DNA from: Streptosporangium subroseum
Lineage (GTDB): Bacteria; Actinomycetota; Actinomycetes; Streptosporangiales; Streptosporangiaceae
Length of the DNA stretch: 56,550 nucleotides
NCBI RefSeq assembly: GCF_900188345.1
Contig: NZ_FZOD01000035.1
Coordinates: 1 to 56,550 of the forward strand
Direction of reading: 5' to 3'
This document shows positions 52,239-56,550 of the stretch, one piece after another. Positions within the stretch are counted from its first letter, which is position 1; every line of letters begins with the position of its first letter. The notes beneath the pieces are model-generated. The model saw nothing but the letters and a program-made list of their open reading frames with translations. It ran no database searches and was not told the origin of the DNA. Both the position numbers and the translations under genes were made by a program.

Positions 52239-52662
52239 CGTCGCCGCCGGCCACGGCGAACACCGTCGCCGGCGGGGGGCGACCCACGACCGGTGGCGAC
52301 AGGCGAAAAGCCGCGAAGGTTCAGGGGTCGAGCAGCGCATTGGAGCGCGGGTGCGTGCCGAAGCGTGGGCTGTATCAGCGAGACGGCCATCTTCGACATA
52401 ATGTAGAAGTTTGATGCGGTCAGTCCGACGGCTGTGGGGTCGCTTCATGTTCGAGATCGTGTCCGCGCCCGTCCCGCCGCCGGTGGTCGGCGGTGCTTCT
52501 GTCGCCGGGATCGTCCGGCCGGTGCGCGGCGAGACGCACGCCGAAACAGCTGAGCGCACCGAACGGAAGTCCGCAGGCGACGGCTCCCTGCCCGAGTGAA
52601 TCGATCATGCTTGCGTCTGACGCGGTGCAGACGCCACAACATACCGAAAGAGAGCCCATTTC
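52239..52662. other. Intergenic region before the CopC-like gene
   Basis: No gene seen. It holds the dyad CTTCGAC-N5-GTAGAAG at 52391-52409, similar to the site before dsbA-vkor. The AAAGAG ribosome site of the CopC-like gene lies near 52648. Confidence 0.5.
52391..52409. promoter_or_regulatory. Candidate BlaI/CopY-type operator upstream of the CopC-like gene
   Basis: CTTCGACATAATGTAGAAG has 7-bp arms with one mismatch around a five-base centre. It matches 15 of 19 positions of the dsbA-vkor site and shares GTAGAAG with the blaI/dedA site. It lies about 255 bp before the ATG at 52663, so a long leader would be needed. Confidence 0.5.
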
Positions 52663-53262
52663 ATGTTCCTGCGCAGGCCAGCGATCTTGCTTGTCATCCT
52701 CACCGCGGCGCTGTGGCCGGCGACGGCTGCTCAAGCGCATGACGTGCTGAAATCGAGCAACCCCGCCAAGGACGCCAAGGTCGCCGACATCAGCGAAGTG
52801 ACCTTGGAGTTCGAACGTGCGGTGAAGTTCCCGAAGGTCGCCGTGCTGAATGCCTCAGGCGAACGGTTCCAGGCCGGTGAGGCCGACTTGCGGGGCAAGA
52901 AAGTCGTCCAGACGTTGTCCGGAACGCTTCCCCCGGGTAAGTACACGATCGGCTTTCGAGTGGTCTCCTCCGACGGCCATCCCCGCACCGGCGAGATCCC
53001 TTTCACCGTGATCGCCTCCTCCACCTCCTCCCCCACGCCCACCCCGAGTGCGACGGCCTCGGAGGCGCCCAGCACGCCCGCGCCGAGTTCTGCCGCGCCG
53101 AGCGCCGAGCCCGTGGAGCCGACCCTGATCCCTCAGGCGAACGAGACCGGCGGGTCGGCAAGCGGGGGCTCCTCGGTGTTCCTCTGGGTCGTCGTCGGCC
53201 TGGCGGCCGTCATGGCGGCGGTCAGTATCGTCATCAGCCGGCGTCGCCGTTCGGGCAGATGA
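52663..53262 (+). CDS. CopC-domain membrane-anchored copper-binding-type protein
   Basis: A 199-residue protein: signal peptide to AQA with cleavage that leaves H26 as mature residue 1; CopC fold HDVLKSSNPAKDAKV to GEIPFTVIA with D104 and H106 in SSDGHP. N-terminal His, Asp and His are the Cu(II) ligands of the CopC family. A Ser/Thr/Pro-rich linker of about 45 residues and a single C-terminal helix (VFLWVVVGLAAVMAAVSIVI) with a basic tail anchor it outside the membrane. It is convergent with vkor-dsbA by 8 bp and preceded by a BlaI-like dyad. No CopD or YcnI partner is seen. Confidence 0.92.
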   Translation: MFLRRPAILLVILTAALWPATAAQAHDVLKSSNPAKDAKVADISEVTLEFERAVKFPKVAVLNASGERFQAGEADLRGKKVVQTLSGTLPPGKYTIGFRVVSSDGHPRTGEIPFTVIASSTSSPTPTPSATASEAPSTPAPSSAAPSAEPVEPTLIPQANETGGSASGGSSVFLWVVVGLAAVMAAVSIVISRRRRSGR

Positions 53263-53269
53263 CCGGATC

Positions 53270-53911
53270 TCAGATCAGCGTGATCCAGTAGGACCAGAAG
53301 CGCTGCACGATGAGTCCGATGATGGTGAGCGTCCACACCATGAGCACGCTCGTGTGATACCGGGTCGCCGCGGTGGCGACCCGGTGCGCGCCGCGCGGCA
53401 ACCGGATGCGGCCGGTGTGCAGGTTCGCGAGCGTGACGTACCAGAAGACGGGGATCGTCGCGATCCACACGAGCATGCAGTACGGGCACAGGGCGCCGAT
53501 CACGTACAGGCTCTGGAAGATCAGCCAGTGAACAAAAACGACGCCGGCCAGGGTGCCCAGCTGCAGGCCGTACCAGAACCACCTCCGCGGGCGGGCTCCC
53601 GCCAGCAGGACCATGCCCACCGTCGTCACGACGGAGAACGCCGCGATGCCCAGCAGCGGGTTGGGAAAGCCGAGGACGGAGGCCTGCGCGGTTTTCATGA
53701 CCGACCCGCAGCTGAGGATCGGATTGATGCTGCAGGCAGGCACATAGGTGGGGTCGGCGGCCAGCCGCAGACGTTCGACCGTCAGCAGGAACGCCGCCAG
53801 GAGGCCGAGGCCGCCGCCGATCGTCAGGATGAACGGCAGCGACCTGGTGACGATCGACGAGGATGAGACCTCGGCGGCGGTTGCGGGCCGAGCGGTCTTC
53901 ACGGTGGTCAT
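53270..53911 (-). CDS. Vitamin K epoxide reductase (VKOR) family thiol oxidase
   Basis: A 213-residue membrane protein that passes electrons from DsbA-type proteins to quinone. Four or five helices are visible; C60 and C68 (ACSINPILSCGSV) form the loop pair and CPYC (C142, C145) the active-site pair, as in bacterial VKORs. The ATG overlaps the DsbA stop as ATGA, so the pair is co-translated. It re-oxidises the DsbA protein encoded upstream. Its stop lies 7 bp from that of the convergent CopC-like gene. Confidence 0.94.
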   Translation of the reverse strand: MTTVKTARPATAAEVSSSSIVTRSLPFILTIGGGLGLLAAFLLTVERLRLAADPTYVPACSINPILSCGSVMKTAQASVLGFPNPLLGIAAFSVVTTVGMVLLAGARPRRWFWYGLQLGTLAGVVFVHWLIFQSLYVIGALCPYCMLVWIATIPVFWYVTLANLHTGRIRLPRGAHRVATAATRYHTSVLMVWTLTIIGLIVQRFWSYWITLI

Positions 53912-54582
53912 GAGGCGAGCACTGCGTCGATCCTGGCCTTCAGGTTCTCGTAGCTGGGCTCCTCGGTCAGCTGGGCGCCGTTGAAGAAGATCGTGGGCGT
54001 GCCCTGGACGTCGAGTCGCCGTCCGTCGTCCTGGTCCTTCCTCACCCGCTGCGCGGTCGCCGGCGCGATGAGGTCGGCGTGGAAGGCGGTCATGTCCAGA
54101 CCCACCTGCTTGGCCAGGTCGGTGAAGAACACCTCCTTGGATTCGGCGGACTCTCCCCACTGCTTCTGGGTCTCGAACAGCTTGGCGTACATGGCCTCGA
54201 ACCTGTCCTGCTTGCCGGCGGCCTCGGCGACCCGGGCGGCGAGCTCGCCGTTGCGGTGGCCCGGCATCGGGAAGTAGCGGACCACGAAGGTGATCCGCCC
54301 GTCGTACTCGGCGCGGATGCGCTCCATGTGCGGGAAGACCGCGCCGCAGGCTTCGCACTCGAAGTCGAGGAACTCCACCAGCGTGACCTTGCCGTCGGCC
54401 GCCGTGGACAGCGTGTGGCTGTCCTCGCGTACCAGCACCTCAGCGGGAACGCTCTGCCCGGCGGCCGCATCGGCTACCGAGTCGGTGGATCGCGCTCCGA
54501 AATCGCCGAAGACGGCGATCACCGCGACGATCGCCGCCATGACTGCGGCGATACCGAGGGTTATCTTCAGGTTCGTCGTCAT
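53908..54582 (-). CDS. Membrane-anchored DsbA-type thiol:disulfide oxidoreductase
   Basis: A 224-residue protein with an uncleaved N-terminal anchor (LGIAAVMAAIVAVIAVF) and a thioredoxin/DsbA domain with C76-E-A-C79 in DFECEACGAVFP, a helical insert, and cis-Pro GTPTIFFNG. It forms disulfides in exported proteins; VKOR, overlapping by 4 bp, reoxidises it. A 16-bp-arm inverted repeat with a TTCTAC-N5-GTAGAA core lies at 54618-54654, 36 bp before the start, and is probably its operator. Confidence 0.93.
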   Translation of the reverse strand: MTTNLKITLGIAAVMAAIVAVIAVFGDFGARSTDSVADAAAGQSVPAEVLVREDSHTLSTAADGKVTLVEFLDFECEACGAVFPHMERIRAEYDGRITFVVRYFPMPGHRNGELAARVAEAAGKQDRFEAMYAKLFETQKQWGESAESKEVFFTDLAKQVGLDMTAFHADLIAPATAQRVRKDQDDGRRLDVQGTPTIFFNGAQLTEEPSYENLKARIDAVLAS

Positions 54583-54617
54583 ATTCCGCTCTCAAGGGAT
54601 GCTCGCAGGGCACGGAG

Positions 54618-54654
54618 CCCTCCTATCTTCTACCAGATGTAGAAGATAGGAGGG
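54618..54654. promoter_or_regulatory. Inverted repeat with BlaI-type core upstream of dsbA-vkor
   Basis: CCCTCCTATCTTCTAC (54618-54633) is the perfect complement of 54639-54654 across CAGAT. The core TTCTAC-N5-GTAGAA matches the BlaI-type dyads at 19.2 kb apart from a one-base-shorter centre. It has no following U-tract and sits in the dsbA promoter, so an operator role is favoured over a terminator. Confidence 0.7.
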
Positions 54655-55431
54655 GTGTCAACGACGAGGTGGAGCCGCTGGGCGACCCCGCGGAAGTCGC
54701 AGCGCCGGACTTATGGGGGTTGCCGAGGCCCTACCGCACGGCCGACGTGAAGCCCGGCCCGTCTCGTGCGAAGGAGGCAGCCGCCATGCCCCCGCTCATC
54801 ATCGCGATGCCGGCGGGCGCGGGGAATGCCATGGTCATCAACGGTGCCGCGCTTTACCCATAAATGAAGCGGCCCCGCGAGGAGCATGACGCCCATCCCC
54901 ATTGCGACCAGAAAGCGAGGAATTCCCAAATAGAACCAATAAGAGAAAATTTTATAATTAAACACGAGATGCCACATGAACACCAACGGACGAGAGTCTC
55001 GCATATGCCCGAAAACAAACGCGGAGCGACGCCCCAATTATCTGCAGAAGCGGATCATAAGGACAATCTAATGGCGATCGCATCTGAATCGCGAAGAGGT
55101 CAGCGGGTTTTATACGATAGCAATCCTTGCCACTCCTCATTGTCAGGTCGGCGCGGCGAGCGTGCCGGCACGCCGCGCCAAGACAACGGCAAACCCCCAG
55201 GCAGGAAGGATGGTGTCCGGGAGACGCCAGGCGGTCGGCACACCTCGATATTGATCCCCTCTCCTTTGCCGGACGCGGTCATCGCGCACAAGGATCTCAA
55301 CGTCCTTCAGGCCAAAATTCGCAGAAAACAACCCAATTCATACTTTAGCGATTACTCAAATTTGCGCTGCAATGGAATTTCTCTGTAGCGAGATCTGGTA
55401 ATAAGCAAACGCACTCTCTACGCTTCGTCAT
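54655..55431. other. AT-rich gap between dsbA-vkor and the metal-sensor operon
   Basis: No gene supported over 780 bp. 54655-54860 is GC-rich and may hold remnants: on the minus strand MTMAFPAPAGIAMMSGGMAA is a short hydrophobic frame without a ribosome site. From about 54900 to 55430 the base composition shifts strongly to A/T (for example AAAATTTTATAATTAAAC near 54948), unlike anything else in the window. It may be foreign sequence, a nucleoid-protein site, or an untranslated leader. Confidence 0.6.
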
Positions 55432-55842
55432 ATGAGCAGAGTTTCAGATATTGCTGCTGAGTCCGGGGCTTGTACGGCGCGCATGGTGGACCCGGATCGG
55501 GTTGCCGCGGTAGCCGAGGCCCTGCCGGAGAGCGGGGCGATCGATGAGCTGGCTCGGGTCTTCGGGCTGCTGTCCGATCCGGGACGCCTGCGTGTGATCA
55601 TCGCATTGCTGGAGGGCGGCGAGATGTGCGTGTGCGACATCGCCGCGGCATGCGGGCACAGCGAGTCGGCGGTCTCGCACACGTTGCGTCTGCTCCGCGC
55701 CCACCACGTCGTGCGGGTGCGCAGATCAGGGCGCATGGCCTACCACCGGCTGGACGACGCCCACATCCGGATGCTGCTGGACCTCGGCCTGTCCCACATC
55801 CACCACGTCCCGGTCGCCCATTCCGCTGACGAGATCCGCTAG
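55432..55842 (+). CDS. ArsR/SmtB family metal-sensing repressor
   Basis: A 136-residue repressor: ELARVFGLLSDPGRLRVIIA, MCVCDIAAACGHSESAVSHTLRLLRA-type winged helix (CVCD with C66 and C68 at the alpha3 position), and the alpha5 signature D109-x-H111-x10-H122-x2-H125. These are the ligands for Zn, Ni or Co in SmtB/NmtR/CzrA-type sensors; presence of both sites recalls SmtB and NmtR. It lies 23 bp before a CDF exporter gene with a strong AAGGAGGT site, so metal release of this repressor should induce export. Confidence 0.94.
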   Translation: MSRVSDIAAESGACTARMVDPDRVAAVAEALPESGAIDELARVFGLLSDPGRLRVIIALLEGGEMCVCDIAAACGHSESAVSHTLRLLRAHHVVRVRRSGRMAYHRLDDAHIRMLLDLGLSHIHHVPVAHSADEIR

Positions 55843-55865
55843 TGCGAGCCATCGAAGGAGGTTCC

Positions 55866-56550
55866 ATGGTCGTACCGCATCACGAAGGCGACCGGCATGA
55901 TCACCATGACGGACAAGACCCCGAGGCCGCTCCCGCAGAGGCACCGCATCACGAGCCCGCGTCACATCACGGGCCCGTCGCACCCCTGGAAACGCGGCAT
56001 CACGAGTCCGCGTCACATCACGGGCACGCGCACGGGCATGGACATGGGCACGGCGTCTCGGCCGACGCGGATCGCCGTTACCTGAGTGCCGCCCTGGCCC
56101 TGCTGATCGTCTTCATGGCGGGCGAGGTCGTCGTCGGCCTCGCCGCGCAATCCCTGGCGCTGATCTCCGACGCCGGGCACATGCTCACCGACTCGGCCTC
56201 CATCGGGTTCGCCCTGATAGCGATGCGCCTGGCCACCCGCCCGCCACACGGCGGCTTCACCTACGGCCTCAAACGCGCCGAGATCCTCTCGGCCCAGCTC
56301 AACGGCGCCACCCTGCTGCTACTGGCCGGATTCTTCCTCTACGAGGCGATCCGACGCCTCCTCAACCCCCCCGAGGTCCAGGGCGGCCTGGTCCTGATCA
56401 CCGCACTGATCGGCATCGCCGTCAACCTCGCGGCGACCTGGCTGCTCAGCAGAGCCGACCGATCGAACCTCAACATCGAAGGCGCCTTCCAGCACATCGT
56501 CAACGACCTCTACGCCTTCATCGCCACCGCCCTTTCCGGACTGATCATCA
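55866..56550 (+). CDS. Cation diffusion facilitator (CzcD-type metal exporter), cut by window edge
   Basis: ATG 55866 follows AAGGAGGT at best spacing. 228 residues are present, open at the window end. The first 65 are His-rich (HHEGDRHDHHDG; HHEPASHHG and HHESASHHG, then GHAHGHGHGHG), a cytoplasmic metal-binding lead. Transmembrane helices follow with the CDF motifs LALISDAGHMLTDSAS (first H-x3-D site) and FQHIVNDLYAF (second). The family exports Zn, Co or Ni in exchange for protons. Co-transcribed with the ArsR/SmtB gene. Confidence 0.95.
   Translation, partial: MVVPHHEGDRHDHHDGQDPEAAPAEAPHHEPASHHGPVAPLETRHHESASHHGHAHGHGHGHGVSADADRRYLSAALALLIVFMAGEVVVGLAAQSLALISDAGHMLTDSASIGFALIAMRLATRPPHGGFTYGLKRAEILSAQLNGATLLLLAGFFLYEAIRRLLNPPEVQGGLVLITALIGIAVNLAATWLLSRADRSNLNIEGAFQHIVNDLYAFIATALSGLII
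55946..56025 (+). repeat. Direct repeat encoding duplicated His-rich motif of the CDF exporter
   Basis: A 29-bp unit, GCATCACGAGCCCGCGTCAC onward, at 55946-55974 recurs at 55997-56025 with one difference (C to T). The 51-bp period (17 residues) duplicates an HHExASHHG metal-binding segment in frame. Confidence 0.85.

Noticed and set aside
54618..54654. Reading the 16-bp inverted repeat as a terminator
   Set aside because: No gene ends just upstream on either strand, no U-tract follows, and its core matches the BlaI-type dyads; an operator is the better call.
1..56550. CRISPR arrays, rRNA/tRNA genes, prophage or intact IS elements
   Set aside because: No regularly spaced repeats, conserved RNA sequences, integrase or complete transposase frames were found; only one weak transposase-like trace at 34.1 kb.

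Overview
The window is high-GC DNA with dense gene packing, many GTG starts, frequent 4-bp ATGA/GTGA overlaps, OmpR-type two-component systems, lipobox lipoproteins and large secreted multidomain proteins. This is typical of a filamentous actinomycete. The order Streptosporangiales is my guess from the gene mix, not something the sequence proves. No rRNA, tRNA, CRISPR array or intact insertion sequence was seen.

Layout. 1-1.1 kb: 5' end of groL under a CIRCE element, back to back with a TetR regulator that has its own tandem operator. 1.2-8.6 kb: a signal-less branched-chain-amino-acid-type binding protein, two OmpR-type kinase/regulator pairs, a multi-pass membrane protein with a direct-repeat regulator box, and a small exported acidic repeat protein. 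8.7-15.7 kb: a lipoprotein / two-ATPase / FtsX-permease operon ending in a tiny frame-disrupted membrane protein, bordered by a third two-component pair whose kinase and regulator genes are tail to tail. 15.8-16.5 kb: two unrelated gene remnants joined at one point. 16.5-20.6 kb: an envelope-lipid cluster (glycosyltransferase, PAP2 phosphatase, DedA protein) divergent from a BlaI repressor / M56 protease pair across a double BlaI-type operator.

20.9-36.4 kb: an export and carbohydrate region. It holds a secreted alpha/beta hydrolase, a ROK regulator, a secreted protein of about 1940 residues (ThuA, glucose/sorbosone dehydrogenase, PKD, CBM6-like, laminin-G-like and FIMAH domains), a membrane-tethered partner, a GH62 arabinofuranosidase with two LacI-type operator palindromes, and an SbmA/BacA-like exporter. 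36.4-52.2 kb: an accessory stretch of regulator/enzyme pairs (TetR/SDR, WYL/epoxide hydrolase, MerR/serine hydrolase, a MerR-HEAT fusion with a HEAT-repeat protein, XRE/SDR) plus PrsW, GNAT, DUF1062 and esterase genes. 52.4-56.5 kb: an envelope metal/thiol cluster with a CopC-like protein, DsbA-VKOR oxidative folding genes, an AT-rich gap, an ArsR/SmtB metal sensor and a His-rich CDF exporter cut by the window edge.

Most notable: the dyad TTCTAC-N5/6-GTAGAA occurs in the blaI/dedA promoter, before dsbA-vkor, and in a near-match form before the CopC-like gene. This suggests one BlaI/CopY-type repressor links envelope surveillance at 19 kb with thiol and metal handling at 52-54 kb. Other points are the giant ThuA-dehydrogenase protein, two small envelope genes each broken by a single frame change, and the convergent kinase/regulator pair that shares a TGATCA stop palindrome.
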